Shown: one piece after another, positions 28,592 to 38,409 of the stretch
Position numbering within the stretch: the stretch's first letter is position 1
Layout: the number at the start of each line of letters is the position of its first letter
Assembly: GCA_044226865.1 (NCBI GenBank)
Contig: JBGAGE010000013.1
Span: forward strand, 1-64,000
Direction of reading: 5' to 3'
DNA from: TMP-86 sp044226865
GTDB taxonomy: Bacteria > Pseudomonadota > Gammaproteobacteria > Steroidobacterales > Steroidobacteraceae
DNA: 64,000 bases
The notes under the pieces: generated by a model
Told to the model about the DNA's origin: nothing
Seen by the model: the letters and a program-made list of their open reading frames with translations, nothing else
Databases searched by the model: none
Position numbers and translations under genes: made by a program

Positions 28592-29350
28592 CTACTGCGC
28601 GCTGGTTCCGCCATCCACCGGGATCAATGCGCCGGTGATGAAGCTCGCATCGCTGGAGGCGACGAAGGCGACCGCCTTCGCGATCTCCTCGACGCGGGCC
28701 ACGCGTCCCAAGGGGATACCAGCCGCCAAGCTGGCGATCTTTCCTGACCGATCCGGCCCTGACAGCGCGAGATCCAGCATAGGGGTATCCGTATCGGAGG
28801 GGCAAACCGCATTGACGCGGATGCCTGATGCTGCGTAGTCGAGAGCCATGCATCGCGTCAGTTGGGCCAAGGCGGCCTTCGATACGCAGTAGGCGGTGGC
28901 GCCGCGTGCGCCCATCAACGCCCAATCGGAGGCAACGTTGACGATGGATCCGCCACCTTGCTGGATCATTGTCGGCAGAATCGCGCGGGACAGCCGAAAG
29001 GCGCTCGATAAGTTGACGTCGATGAGGCGCGACCAATCATCATCAGTGCATTCCAGAGCCGTACCGTTGACCAACATGCCAGCGTTGTTCACCAAAACGT
29101 CGATTCGGCCATAGGCGCGCAAGGCGGTCTCGAGCAGCAGTGCCGGCGTGCGTGGATCACAGATGTCGGCGCTGATGAACCCGGCGCGAACGCCGAACGA
29201 CCGTATTTCATTCATCAAGCCGGTGCCACGCGCCGCGTCGCGCCCGGTGAGTAGCACATTGGCATGCCGGGAAGCCAGTTCGAGCGCAATGCCACGTCCG
29301 ATTCCCGAAGTGGCTCCAGTGATTAAGCATGCCTTGTCTTTGAATGACAT
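28592..29350 (-). CDS. short-chain dehydrogenase/reductase
   Basis: This 252-residue SDR has the cofactor motif TGATSGIG (residues 11-18), NNAG at 88-91, and the catalytic triad Ser141, Tyr154 and Lys158. The C-terminal GGTS tail is typical of the classical, FabG-like group. It is convergent with the serine hydrolase gene and its start lies about 120 bases from an IS6 remnant, so its native neighbours may have been lost. The substrate is unknown. Confidence 0.9.
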   Translation of the reverse strand: MSFKDKACLITGATSGIGRGIALELASRHANVLLTGRDAARGTGLMNEIRSFGVRAGFISADICDPRTPALLLETALRAYGRIDVLVNNAGMLVNGTALECTDDDWSRLIDVNLSSAFRLSRAILPTMIQQGGGSIVNVASDWALMGARGATAYCVSKAALAQLTRCMALDYAASGIRVNAVCPSDTDTPMLDLALSGPDRSGKIASLAAGIPLGRVARVEEIAKAVAFVASSDASFITGALIPVDGGTSAQ

Positions 29351-29469
29351 CGATGACCGATCTCCGCTGTTTGCCGTGTGCCGCTGTTAACCGGCGCAAA
29401 AGGCTGACCCGAAATATCGCGCGCCGCGCGCAGCAAATCAACTTGTGAGGCGCCGATCGGCGCCGCGGG

Positions 29470-29952
29470 GGTTCTGTTTCATCTGGGGATTTTCTGCCCG
29501 CAGACCGGCATGTCGGCAATTCGGCCAATGAATTGGCGAGCGCACGGCTCCAGAGTTCATTTTGGGGTAGGGATCAGCTACGCATGCCTCTGCCTAGGCT
29601 GAACTGGTGCTTTCGGATCTTGTTCGCTAACTCGATTCCGCCGAGCACAATGCTGGCGTTCATGAAGGATTTGAAACAGGCGGCTCCAGCGCTACTCGAA
29701 TTCCGGCACGTACCGGATCGTCCACCGCATCAGGGTGGTATGAGAAACCTTTGCGCCACGCTCGGCCATGATGGCGACCAGGTCCCGATAGGACAGGCGG
29801 TAGGTGATGTACCAGTGGCAGCAGAGCTCGATGATGTCGGCGTCGAAGGCCCGCCGGCGGTATATCGGGTCACGGTCAATCGGTTTGGTCATTTTTGTTC
29901 CCCTCGACCGGTGAGAGGGTAGGCTTGGCAATCCCCATTTGCACCAGAACCC
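29470..29952 (-). mobile_element. IS6-family element with internal deletion
   Basis: Both ends match the intact element at 62458-63297: GGTTCTGTTTCA at the left and TGCACCAGAACC at the right. It is 483 bases long instead of 840. The transposase N-terminus (about 67 codons from the start at 29892) and the C-terminal part are joined by a deletion that removes the DDE core. It cannot be autonomous but could be mobilised by the intact copy. The eight bases on each side do not match, so no target duplication remains. It ends 41 bases before the LysR start. Confidence 0.85.
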
Positions 29953-29993
29953 AAGTTTGGTCTCGACCGCACGGCCAATCGCTACAATGCGCC

Positions 29994-30911
29994 ATGACCC
30001 GCGAATCTGAGTTGAGCTCCGCCGACCTGCGCTTCTTTGTGACCGTGGCGGATTCGCCGTCGTTGGCGGCGGCCGCCCGCGAGCTCGACGTGTCCCGATC
30101 GGCAGTCACCCAACGCCTGCAGCAACTGGAGACGCGGCTTCGGTGCCTGCTGCTCGACCGCTCGACGCGTCATCTGCGGTTGACCGAGGAAGGCCGCATT
30201 CTTCTGAGCCGTGCCCGCACCGTTCTCGATGAGCTCGACGAGATAGCCGGCATTTTGAATTTACGGCGCAATGTCATCAGCGGGCATTTGCGGGTGGCCG
30301 CACCCCTCGGCTTTGGCCGCCGCCATGTCGCCCCGGTAATGGCGGCCTTTCGCGAGAAGCACCCCGCCGTTCAGGTCACCCTGACATTGACCGACCGGCC
30401 TGTCGTGGCGGCGGACGGACACTGGGATCTTGTCATTCACATCGGTGAATTGAAAAATTCTTCGATGGTCATGATGCGGTTGGCTCCCAACGAGCGCTTT
30501 CTGTGCGCCGCGCCATCCTACGTGGCTGCCCATGGGGAACCCGCCGATCCCGCGGATCTCGTGCGATACGCGTGTCTTGCCTTGCGACAGAACGAAGAGG
30601 ACGTCACGTTGTGGCGATTCGTCGATCGCCAACGCCGCATTTTTCCGGTCAGGATCACGCCTGCGATGTCCAGCAACGATGGCGAAGTGGTTCGGGCGTG
30701 GGCGCTGGCGGGCCTGGGGATCATGGTGCGATCGGAGTGGGATGTGGCGGATGACCTGCGCAGTGGCCGGTTGCGCCGGTTGCTTCCCCGTCTCAGTTTG
30801 CCGGGGGCGGATGTGGTGGCTTTCCTGAGCCGGCGCAGTGGTCGCACCGCCCGGGCCGCCGCCTTTCTGAAATTGCTGCAGGACAGCCTGAAACCGGTGC
30901 CCTGGCGGTGA
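29994..30911 (+). CDS. LysR-family transcriptional regulator
   Basis: This reads as 305 residues from ATG 29994; an upstream in-frame reading runs into the IS6 remnant and is dropped. The N-terminal helix-turn-helix covers about residues 8-65 (FFVTVADSPSLAAAARELDVSRSAVTQRL split over two helices), and the rest is a periplasmic-binding-like effector domain. It is read in the same direction as the TonB receptor 106 bases downstream, an unusual arrangement for LysR genes. It may control that catabolic unit. The IS6 right end lies within its promoter. Confidence 0.9.
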   Translation: MTRESELSSADLRFFVTVADSPSLAAAARELDVSRSAVTQRLQQLETRLRCLLLDRSTRHLRLTEEGRILLSRARTVLDELDEIAGILNLRRNVISGHLRVAAPLGFGRRHVAPVMAAFREKHPAVQVTLTLTDRPVVAADGHWDLVIHIGELKNSSMVMMRLAPNERFLCAAPSYVAAHGEPADPADLVRYACLALRQNEEDVTLWRFVDRQRRIFPVRITPAMSSNDGEVVRAWALAGLGIMVRSEWDVADDLRSGRLRRLLPRLSLPGADVVAFLSRRSGRTARAAAFLKLLQDSLKPVPWR

Positions 30912-31017
30912 ATCATATTTGTTAAGTCCGATCTGAATTCTGAATGAAGCGTTACAGCCTCCCCAAGCACGGTTCTTGCGGGGATGATGCGGTCGTGGTC
31001 CAACGGGGGAGCCGGTC

Positions 31018-33363
31018 ATGACGTCGAAGCGTGCTGTCTTGGGTTTGGTGTGCGGGCTGGGTGCTCCGTCCTGGGCGATGGCGCAGACCGCAGCGCCTGA
31101 TCCCGCTGCGGACATGGCGGAAATCGTCGTCACCGCCACCCGCCGTGCCGAATCCCTCGACAAAGTACCGATCAGCGTCAGTGCGTTCTCGCAGGAACGC
31201 ATGGATCAACAGGGTATCAAGTCCATCGATGACGTGGCCCGCTTTACGCCAGGCCTGACGTTCGCCCCCTCTTCGGACGGTTTGACCAGTTCCATCGCAA
31301 TCCGCGGTGTTGCCTCGGGCGTCGGCGCGTCCACCACCGGCGTGTACATCGACGACACACCGGTCCAAGTGCGCTCGGGAACCGGTGTCGTGACCGAGAA
31401 CGTCTATCCGCAGGTGTTCGATCTGGAGCGTGTCGAGGTGCTGAGAGGGCCCCAGGGGACGCTGTTCGGCACCGGATCGATGGGTGGTACGGTGCGGTTC
31501 ATCACGCCGGAGCCGAGCCTCGACCGGTACTCGGGCTACGCGCGTGCGGAAGGGAGCAAGGTCAAAAGCGGCGATTCGGGATATGAGGCTGGGGCTTCGG
31601 TGGGCGGTCCCCTCATCGACGGCAAGCTGGGCTTTCGCGTGAGCGCCTTCTACTCCGACGCCGGTGGCTTCGTGAATCGCAAGCCATTCACCGGCTCCAC
31701 CGTCACCGACGAGGCCATCAATTTCGAGAAGACCACGGCGCTGCGAGGTGCGCTCAAGTTCGCGCTGGGTGATTCGGTTACGGTGACGCCGTCCATTTTC
31801 TATCAACGCAAGCGCAAGAATGACGGCTATTTCTGGGAATCGCTGTCGGACAATGGGGCATCGGACTTCAACGTGGGCTGGGACCAGCCTCAGCCCTCCA
31901 CCGACTCCTTCACATTGCCATCGCTCAATATCCGTTGGAAGTTTACCGGCGCGGAATTCGTGTCCAACACCTCCTTCCTGTATCGAAGCCTGGATCGCTC
32001 ATCGGATTACTCGACGTACCTGTGGTACGCGCTGGTGGGAGATCCGACGCCCACCGACCCGGTTGCTGATTATCGTTCCGTGTCGGATGCGAGCGTGCGG
32101 CAGAATTCGTTCACCCAGGAATTGCGCCTGCAGTCCACCGATGCGGATGCACGCCTGCAGTGGGTGGTGGGAGCCCTGTACCAGTCCTCCCGTCTGTACA
32201 CCAACCAGTACGTGCGCGATCCATTCCTGCCGCAGTTGTCGCAGGATGTGTACGGAGCGCCGATCGAGGACATCTTCGGTGTCGGGCTGATCGATGGCCT
32301 CTACAGTGCCACCATCGATCAATGGGCGAAGGACGAGCAGAGCGCGCTGTTCGGGCAAGTGGATTACTCATTCACCTCGCAATGGAAAGGAACCCTCGGC
32401 CTGCGCGTGGCGCGCACGACCTTGAAATTCTTCCGCAAGTTCGGCGGACCTCTGCTGTGCGTGGCGTGCGATGGTTCGGAGGAGTCCACGGGCGGCTCGA
32501 CGCCCGCTGCGCATCCGGTGACGCCGCGGATCGGGCTGTCCTATGAACCGGACAAGCACAGCCTGTATTACTTCTCGGCCGGCAAGGGTTTCCGCGTCGG
32601 CGGCGTCAACAACCCGTCCGTGGCCACGGATCGCCCGGGCTGCCCCGGCGGCTTGCAGGCCCCCGAAACCTATGCAGCCGATCGCCTCTGGAGCTATGAA
32701 CTCGGCGCAAAGAACCAGTTCGCGGGCGGCAAGTTCCGAACCCAGGCCAGCGTGTTCTACATCGATTGGCAGGACATCCAGCAATCGGTGTCGGCCAATG
32801 GCTGCTTCACCTCGTCGTACAAGGACAACCTGGGCAGCGCCAAGGTCACGGGGTTCGATCTGGCTGCCGAGTTCCGGCCCATGGACGGCCTTTCGCTGGC
32901 CGTGTCGGGCGGATACACCCGCGCGCGCTACTCGTCGACCGCCTTGGGCGCGCCGGCCAGCGGCACGGGCCTTCGCGCCATCATTGCCGCGGATGGCGAC
33001 TCGTTGGGTGTATCGCCCTGGAATGCCACGCTGTCGGGGGAATACGAGTTCTCCGCCTGGGGGCAAAGCTCGTATGTCCGCGTCGACTACTCCTACACCG
33101 CGAAGGATACGGGATTGACGCCGCAGCGTGACCCGGTAACCTCCACCTATGATCCGGGCCTGACTGCCGATCCGGCCGTGCGGTTGTTGGGTGCGCGTCT
33201 CGGCATGCGTTGGGGCGAGTTCGACGTCTCCGTCTACGGCCGCAACCTCCTCAACGACACGCCTTCTTTGGGCCGCGCTCATGACGGACTCGGCGATCCG
33301 ATTTACTATGCCGTCACCGTGCGGCCGCGCACCATCGGGTTGACCGGCACCTATCGCTTCTGA
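31018..33363 (+). CDS. TonB-dependent outer-membrane receptor
   Basis: This is a 781-residue receptor with a signal peptide ending at MAQT, a TonB box (AEIVVTA), a plug with SIAIRGVASG, YIDDTPVQ and ERVEVLRGPQGTLFG, and a barrel ending in TGTYRF. A GGGGGA-like site is about eight bases before the ATG. It is the first gene of a six-gene unit containing an esterase, hydro-lyase, carrier and dehalogenase-like protein. It is the probable entry route for an ester substrate. Confidence 0.93.
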   Translation: MTSKRAVLGLVCGLGAPSWAMAQTAAPDPAADMAEIVVTATRRAESLDKVPISVSAFSQERMDQQGIKSIDDVARFTPGLTFAPSSDGLTSSIAIRGVASGVGASTTGVYIDDTPVQVRSGTGVVTENVYPQVFDLERVEVLRGPQGTLFGTGSMGGTVRFITPEPSLDRYSGYARAEGSKVKSGDSGYEAGASVGGPLIDGKLGFRVSAFYSDAGGFVNRKPFTGSTVTDEAINFEKTTALRGALKFALGDSVTVTPSIFYQRKRKNDGYFWESLSDNGASDFNVGWDQPQPSTDSFTLPSLNIRWKFTGAEFVSNTSFLYRSLDRSSDYSTYLWYALVGDPTPTDPVADYRSVSDASVRQNSFTQELRLQSTDADARLQWVVGALYQSSRLYTNQYVRDPFLPQLSQDVYGAPIEDIFGVGLIDGLYSATIDQWAKDEQSALFGQVDYSFTSQWKGTLGLRVARTTLKFFRKFGGPLLCVACDGSEESTGGSTPAAHPVTPRIGLSYEPDKHSLYYFSAGKGFRVGGVNNPSVATDRPGCPGGLQAPETYAADRLWSYELGAKNQFAGGKFRTQASVFYIDWQDIQQSVSANGCFTSSYKDNLGSAKVTGFDLAAEFRPMDGLSLAVSGGYTRARYSSTALGAPASGTGLRAIIAADGDSLGVSPWNATLSGEYEFSAWGQSSYVRVDYSYTAKDTGLTPQRDPVTSTYDPGLTADPAVRLLGARLGMRWGEFDVSVYGRNLLNDTPSLGRAHDGLGDPIYYAVTVRPRTIGLTGTYRF

Positions 33364-33371
33364 GGGCGCGC

Positions 33372-34979
33372 ATGTTGCGATCATCGCTGGTGGGGCTCCT
33401 GGCACTCCTTGCCTTGGCATCGATGCCGGCTGCGATTGGAGCGGCGGCTACGCCGCGGGCCGTGACGGCGCGGACGCAGCAAGGAATCGTGGAGGGCGAA
33501 GCACTCCAGAATGTCGTCGCGTTTCGGGGTATTCCCTACGCCGCAGCGCCCACCGGCGCATGGCGATTTCGAGCGCCGCAACCGCCGGCAACGTGGCAAG
33601 GCACGCGCCCGGCGCTGGACATGAGCCCGGCATGCCCTCAATCGGTCGATGCGGACCTGACCGAGAACAACAACGCCGTCATGGCCGAAGATTGCCTGGC
33701 GCTCAATGTCTGGACGCCGCGGGTCGACCAGCGCAAACGTCCGGTGATGGTGTGGATTCACGGCGGCGCCTTCGTCGTCGGATCCAATCGCAACACCTAC
33801 TATGACGGCGCGCATTTGTCCGCGCGCGGCGATGTCGTGGTCGTGTCCATCAATTACCGGCTGGGCGCCTGGGGATTCTTGTCGCTGAGTTCCTTTGGCG
33901 CCGAGTACGCCGAAAGCGCCAATGTCGGACTGCTCGATCAGATCGCAGCCTTGAAATGGGTGCGCGCCAACATCGCCGGATTCGGCGGCGATCCGGCCAA
34001 CGTGACGATCTTTGGTGAATCCGCCGGCGCCTCCAGCGTCGGCGCGCTGTTGTCGGTGCCCGCTGCCGCCGGTCTGTTCGGCAAGGCGATCATGCAGAGC
34101 GGCACGCCGACGACGCAGACGGCGCAGGCGTTCCAGCGCAGCAATCGCCTGGCGGAGGAATTCCTGAACACCGCGGGAGTGAAGACGCCCCAGGAACTTC
34201 AATCCAAGTCCATGGCGGAGTTGCTCGAGGTCCAGGAGAAGCTGTTCTCCGCGCACAGTGAGTTGGGAACCTTTGGGCCGGTGATCGACGGGGTCACGCT
34301 CAAGGAGCCGCCGTTCACCGTGGTCACGTCGGGCCGCGGCCATCGCGTTCCTATCCTGATCGGCACCACGCGCGAGGAGATGCGCTATTTCTCCACGGTG
34401 GAGGACCTGGGCCTCGAGCAGAAGCCACGCGAGTTGCTGCAGCGTCAGTTGCTGACCGCGGCGGGCGCGCGCGCCGATGAAGTCCTGTCCACCTACGAGC
34501 GCCTGTATCCGAAGTGGGGCGACATGACCGTGCAGATCGCCTCTGATGCCTTCTTCCTGCTGCCGACGGTGCGGATGGCCGAGTCGATTGCCGCGGATCA
34601 ACCGGTGTACGTCTACTTGTTCAACTACCATTCCAACTCCACCTACAAGAGCTTCGGCTCGGCGCACGCGATGGAAATACCCTTCGTATTCGGCGTCGTG
34701 GATCTGCCCGAGGTCATCGCCTTCACCGGCCGCGCGCCGGGCCGGGCGGAGTTGTCAGCGCGGATGATGGACCATTGGGCGGCATTCGCCCGTCATGGCG
34801 ATCCCTCGCTACGCTCGCAACCCCGCTGGCAGCGCTATGACGGGGTGACTCGGCAGACCATGGAATTGGGACTGAAGAGCCGGCTCGTGAGTGATCCACT
34901 CGGCGAGCAACGCCGTGCCTGGGGCGATGAACTGCCCAGCAAGGACGGTGCATGGCAGTTGTTGCAGATCAATCGCTAG
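33372..34979 (+). CDS. secreted type-B carboxylesterase
   Basis: This 535-residue enzyme has a signal peptide (about 25 residues), the family opener FRGIPYA, EDCLALNVW, the oxyanion motif HGGAF and the nucleophile Ser217 in FGESAGA. The catalytic acid lies in the mid-region and the His in the C-terminal third (SAHAMEIPF). The ribosome site TGAGGG overlaps the receptor stop. The periplasmic location, downstream of a receptor and upstream of a dicarboxylate carrier, suggests that it cuts an imported ester to release an organic acid. Confidence 0.9.
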   Translation: MLRSSLVGLLALLALASMPAAIGAAATPRAVTARTQQGIVEGEALQNVVAFRGIPYAAAPTGAWRFRAPQPPATWQGTRPALDMSPACPQSVDADLTENNNAVMAEDCLALNVWTPRVDQRKRPVMVWIHGGAFVVGSNRNTYYDGAHLSARGDVVVVSINYRLGAWGFLSLSSFGAEYAESANVGLLDQIAALKWVRANIAGFGGDPANVTIFGESAGASSVGALLSVPAAAGLFGKAIMQSGTPTTQTAQAFQRSNRLAEEFLNTAGVKTPQELQSKSMAELLEVQEKLFSAHSELGTFGPVIDGVTLKEPPFTVVTSGRGHRVPILIGTTREEMRYFSTVEDLGLEQKPRELLQRQLLTAAGARADEVLSTYERLYPKWGDMTVQIASDAFFLLPTVRMAESIAADQPVYVYLFNYHSNSTYKSFGSAHAMEIPFVFGVVDLPEVIAFTGRAPGRAELSARMMDHWAAFARHGDPSLRSQPRWQRYDGVTRQTMELGLKSRLVSDPLGEQRRAWGDELPSKDGAWQLLQINR

Positions 34980-36421
34980 GCCAGCGCGACCGTCACATGC
35001 CTGGTCAGCCCGTTGCGTCGACGCTATACGACAAGATCGTCGATGCGCACACCATTCGCAGGCTCGATGCGGCGCACGTGCTGCTGTACATCGACCGTCA
35101 CATTCTCAACGAGTACACCAGTCCCCAGGCCTTTGCCGGATTGCGGCAGGCCGGGCGCGGTGTGCGCCGGCCGGAAGGAACGCTGGGCATCGTCGACCAC
35201 GTGAATCCGACGGCGGCGGTGCGCACGGCGCATATCGTTGACGCTGAAGCCGCGCGCCAGGTGGAGTACTTCGAGCACAATTGCAAGAATTTCGGCGTGG
35301 AGATGTTCGGATTGCTGGATGCCCGTCAGGGGATCGAGCACGTAGTGGTGCCCGAGCAGGGCATCGCCTTGCCCGGCATGGTGATTGCCTGCGGCGACAG
35401 CCATACCACCACCTACGGCGCGTTGGGTGCGCTCGGCTTCGGGATCGGCACCTCCGACGTCGAGCACGTGCTGGCGACGCAGTCCATCGTCTATGAGCGG
35501 TTGCGCAACATGCGCATCAGCGTGCGCGGGCGCCTCGCGCCGGGAGTGAGCGCGAAGGATATCGTCATGGCCATCATTGGCCGCATTGGCGTGGCGGGTG
35601 CAACCGGCTATGCGGTGGAATTCGCCGGTGAGGCCATCCGGCAACTTGGTGTCGCCGGGCGGATGACGCTGTGCAATATGATTGTCGAGGCCGGCGCCCG
35701 TGGCGCGATGATCGAGCCCGACGAAGCCGTCGACCGCTTCCTGGAAGGCCGGCCACGGGCGCCACGCGGACAGCAGTGGGTCGCAGCCCGGGCGCAGTGG
35801 CGACAGTTGCACTCCGATCCGGACGCGGTGTTCGATCAGGATCTGGAGTTCGATGCCGCCGACATCGCCCCGTTGGTTACCTGGGGCACGAGTCCGGACC
35901 AGGTGGTGCGCATCACCGACGCGGTCCCCGATCCGTCGAATGAACCCGACCCGCAGCGCCGGGCGGCCATGCAGCGCGCGTTGGCCTACATGGCGCTCGA
36001 GGCGGGGGCGCCGATGCAATCGTTGCGCATCGATCGGGCCTTCATCGGATCCTGCACCAATGGCCGGCTCGAGGATTTGCGCGCCGCCGCGCAGGTGCTG
36101 GCGGGCCGCCGGGTTGCCGCGCATGTGCGTGCCCTGATCGTGCCCGGATCCAGCCAGGTGCGCCGCGAGGCCGAGCGCGAGGGTTTGGATCGGGTCTTCA
36201 TCGACGCGGGTTTCGAATGGCGTCAGTCGGGCTGCTCGATGTGCCTGGCCATGAACGATGACGTGTTGGGCCCAGGAGAGCGTTGCGCCTCCAGCACGAA
36301 CCGAAATTTCGAAGGACGCCAGGGGCGCGGCGGCCGCACGCATTTGATGAGTCCCGCCATGGTGGCGGCCGCCGCCGTCGCCGGCCGACTGGCCGATGTG
36401 CGCTCGATCGGAGCGGATTGA
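34952..36421 (+). CDS. leuC: LeuC-like large subunit of an aconitase-family hydro-lyase
   Basis: This is 489 residues from the ATG at 34952, preceded by AAGGA; the ATG at 34997 (474 residues) matches the family start better but has no ribosome site. The 4Fe-4S Cys ligands are in CTNGRLEDL and SGCSMC. GDSHTTTYGALGALGFGIGTSD is the conserved family core. Together with the LeuD-like gene it would form a stereospecific dehydratase/hydratase such as 3-isopropylmalate isomerase. No leuA or leuB is nearby, and the catabolic context suggests a dicarboxylate substrate instead of leucine synthesis. Confidence 0.85.
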   Translation: MAVVADQSLGQRDRHMPGQPVASTLYDKIVDAHTIRRLDAAHVLLYIDRHILNEYTSPQAFAGLRQAGRGVRRPEGTLGIVDHVNPTAAVRTAHIVDAEAARQVEYFEHNCKNFGVEMFGLLDARQGIEHVVVPEQGIALPGMVIACGDSHTTTYGALGALGFGIGTSDVEHVLATQSIVYERLRNMRISVRGRLAPGVSAKDIVMAIIGRIGVAGATGYAVEFAGEAIRQLGVAGRMTLCNMIVEAGARGAMIEPDEAVDRFLEGRPRAPRGQQWVAARAQWRQLHSDPDAVFDQDLEFDAADIAPLVTWGTSPDQVVRITDAVPDPSNEPDPQRRAAMQRALAYMALEAGAPMQSLRIDRAFIGSCTNGRLEDLRAAAQVLAGRRVAAHVRALIVPGSSQVRREAEREGLDRVFIDAGFEWRQSGCSMCLAMNDDVLGPGERCASSTNRNFEGRQGRGGRTHLMSPAMVAAAAVAGRLADVRSIGAD

Positions 36422-36425
36422 CGGC

Positions 36426-37052
36426 ATGGAGAAGTTCACCGCCGTCTGCGGCGTGGCGGCGCCCCTGTCTCAGGCCAACATCGATACCGACGTGATCATG
36501 CCCAAGCAATTCCTGAAGGGCATCACACGCGACGACCTCGCGCGCGGCTTGTTCTACGACTTGCGATTCGATGCGCAGGGCGTGGAGCGCGATGAGTTCG
36601 TACTGAACCGCCCGGAATACCGCCAGAGCCGGTTTTTGGTGGTGGGTCCCAATTTTGGCTGCGGGTCCAGCCGGGAACATGCCGTGTGGGGATTGGTGCA
36701 ATGGGGTATTCGCGCCATCATCGGCAGCAGCTTCGCCAGCATCTTTCATGACAACTGCTTTCGCAATGGCGTGCTCCCCATTGCGCTTCCGCCGCAGCAA
36801 GCCGCCGCGCTGCAATCGGTCTGCACCGTCCCGGGTCGCAGCATCCTGCGCGTGGATCTGAACGAGCAGTCGATCGAACTCCACGATGGCTCGCTCCTGC
36901 GCTTTGCCATCGATCCGATGCGCCGGGATGACCTGCTGAACGGACGCGACGCCGTGGCCTCGACGCTGCGGTTCGCCGACGACATCGAGGCTTTCGAGCG
37001 CGGGCATTGGACGCGATGGCCGTGGTTGCGGCCGCAGGCTGCCGGCCGGTGA
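36426..37052 (+). CDS. leuD: LeuD-like small subunit of an aconitase-family hydro-lyase
   Basis: This is 208 residues from ATG 36426, four bases after the LeuC stop. It contains NIDTDVIMPKQFL, which is the start of the swivel domain, and GPNFGCGSSREHAVWGL, the substrate loop typical of LeuD. FKNxC-like variations further on are seen as FHDNCFRNGVL. It must pair with the upstream large subunit. The stop overlaps the GTG of the carrier gene. Confidence 0.88.
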   Translation: MEKFTAVCGVAAPLSQANIDTDVIMPKQFLKGITRDDLARGLFYDLRFDAQGVERDEFVLNRPEYRQSRFLVVGPNFGCGSSREHAVWGLVQWGIRAIIGSSFASIFHDNCFRNGVLPIALPPQQAAALQSVCTVPGRSILRVDLNEQSIELHDGSLLRFAIDPMRRDDLLNGRDAVASTLRFADDIEAFERGHWTRWPWLRPQAAGR

Positions 37053-38389
37053 GTGCCGAATGGCCGGACAAAGCCGACGCTGAATTCGTAGAACCGGGGA
37101 AACGGTCAGACGCTGCACGGGCGCCGAAGCCGCGCGCACCGGTATACCGGCGCCTGTATGTGCAGGTGCTGCTCGCCATTGCTTGCGGTGCGGCGCTGGG
37201 GCATTGGCAACCGGAGTTGGCGCAGTCCCTGAAGCCGCTGGGCGATGTCTTCATCAAGCTCATCCGCATGATGATCGAGCCCATCATCTTTGCCACCGTG
37301 GTGGTCGGTGTTGCCAAGATGGGCAGCATGCGCCAGGTGGGGCGGGTGGGTCTCAAGGCCCTCATTTATTTCGAAGTCGTCACCAGCCTCGCGTTGGTGT
37401 TGGGGCTCCTCGTCGTCAATCTCTACAAGCCCGGAGCGGGCATCACGCTCGATCCGGCGCAGCTCGACAATGGCCAGGTGGCCGGATACGCCGCCAGCGC
37501 CAAGAGTTTCTCGGTGGTCGAGTTCCTGCTGCACATCATCCCCGAGAGCATCGTGGGAGCCTTTGCCAAGGGGGAAACCCTGCAGGTGCTGTTGTTCTCG
37601 GTGCTGTTCGGCCTCGCGCTGTCGGGTCTTGGGTCGCGCGGCAAGATGATGGTGGATTTCATCGAGCAGCTGTCGCAGGGCTTATTCGGCATGATCGCGC
37701 TGATCATGGCCGTGGCGCCGATCGGCGCTTTCGGCGCGATGGCCTTCACTATCGGCAAGTATGGCGTCGGGACGTTGCAACAGTTGGGCATCTTGATGGC
37801 CGGCGTCTACACCACCTGCCTGGTGTTCATCTTCGTGGTGTTGGGGCTGGTGGCCCGTGTCTCGGGATTCAGCCTATGGCGGTTCTTGCGCTACATTCGC
37901 GAGGAGATCGTCATCGTGCTCGGCACGTCGACTTCCGAAAGCGCGTTGCCCGGCCTCATGGCCAAGCTCGAAGCCCTGGGCTGCAAGCGCTCCGTGGTCG
38001 GATTGGTAGTGCCCACCGGCTATGCCTTCAATCTCGATGGTACGTCGATCTACCTATCGATGGCGACCTTGTTCATCGCGCAGGCTGCGGGCGTGGATCT
38101 CTGCTGGCAGCAGCAACTGGGGGTACTGGGCTTGCTGCTGTTGACGTCCAAAGGCGCTGCGGCCGTGACCGGCGGTGGCTTCATCACGCTCGCAGCGACC
38201 TTGTCGTCCATCCCCTCGTTACCCATGTCGGGGCTGGCGCTATTGCTCGGCGTCGACCGCTTCATGTCCGAGGCCCGTGCCATCACCAATCTGATCGGCA
38301 ATGGGGTGGCGACCATCGCGGTGGCACGATGGGAAGGAGCCGTCGAGATCGAACAGCTCCGCCGGGTCCTGCGTGACCGTAGCTGCTGA
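37049..38389 (+). CDS. dctA: C4-dicarboxylate/proton symporter, DctA-like
   Basis: This is 446 residues from GTG 37049, which overlaps the LeuD stop as GTGA; the in-frame ATG at 37007 would overlap LeuD by 46 bases. About eight membrane helices plus two re-entrant loops are expected. The family motifs GTSTSESALPGL and PTGYAFNLDGTSIY are present, and DRFMSEARAITNLIGN is the C-terminal binding-site region. It belongs to the DAACS family. It probably imports the dicarboxylate released by the upstream esterase for the LeuCD-like enzyme. Confidence 0.9.
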   Translation: MSAEWPDKADAEFVEPGKRSDAARAPKPRAPVYRRLYVQVLLAIACGAALGHWQPELAQSLKPLGDVFIKLIRMMIEPIIFATVVVGVAKMGSMRQVGRVGLKALIYFEVVTSLALVLGLLVVNLYKPGAGITLDPAQLDNGQVAGYAASAKSFSVVEFLLHIIPESIVGAFAKGETLQVLLFSVLFGLALSGLGSRGKMMVDFIEQLSQGLFGMIALIMAVAPIGAFGAMAFTIGKYGVGTLQQLGILMAGVYTTCLVFIFVVLGLVARVSGFSLWRFLRYIREEIVIVLGTSTSESALPGLMAKLEALGCKRSVVGLVVPTGYAFNLDGTSIYLSMATLFIAQAAGVDLCWQQQLGVLGLLLLTSKGAAAVTGGGFITLAATLSSIPSLPMSGLALLLGVDRFMSEARAITNLIGNGVATIAVARWEGAVEIEQLRRVLRDRSC

Positions 38390-38409
38390 AAGCCTCAGAA
38401 TCACCCCCC

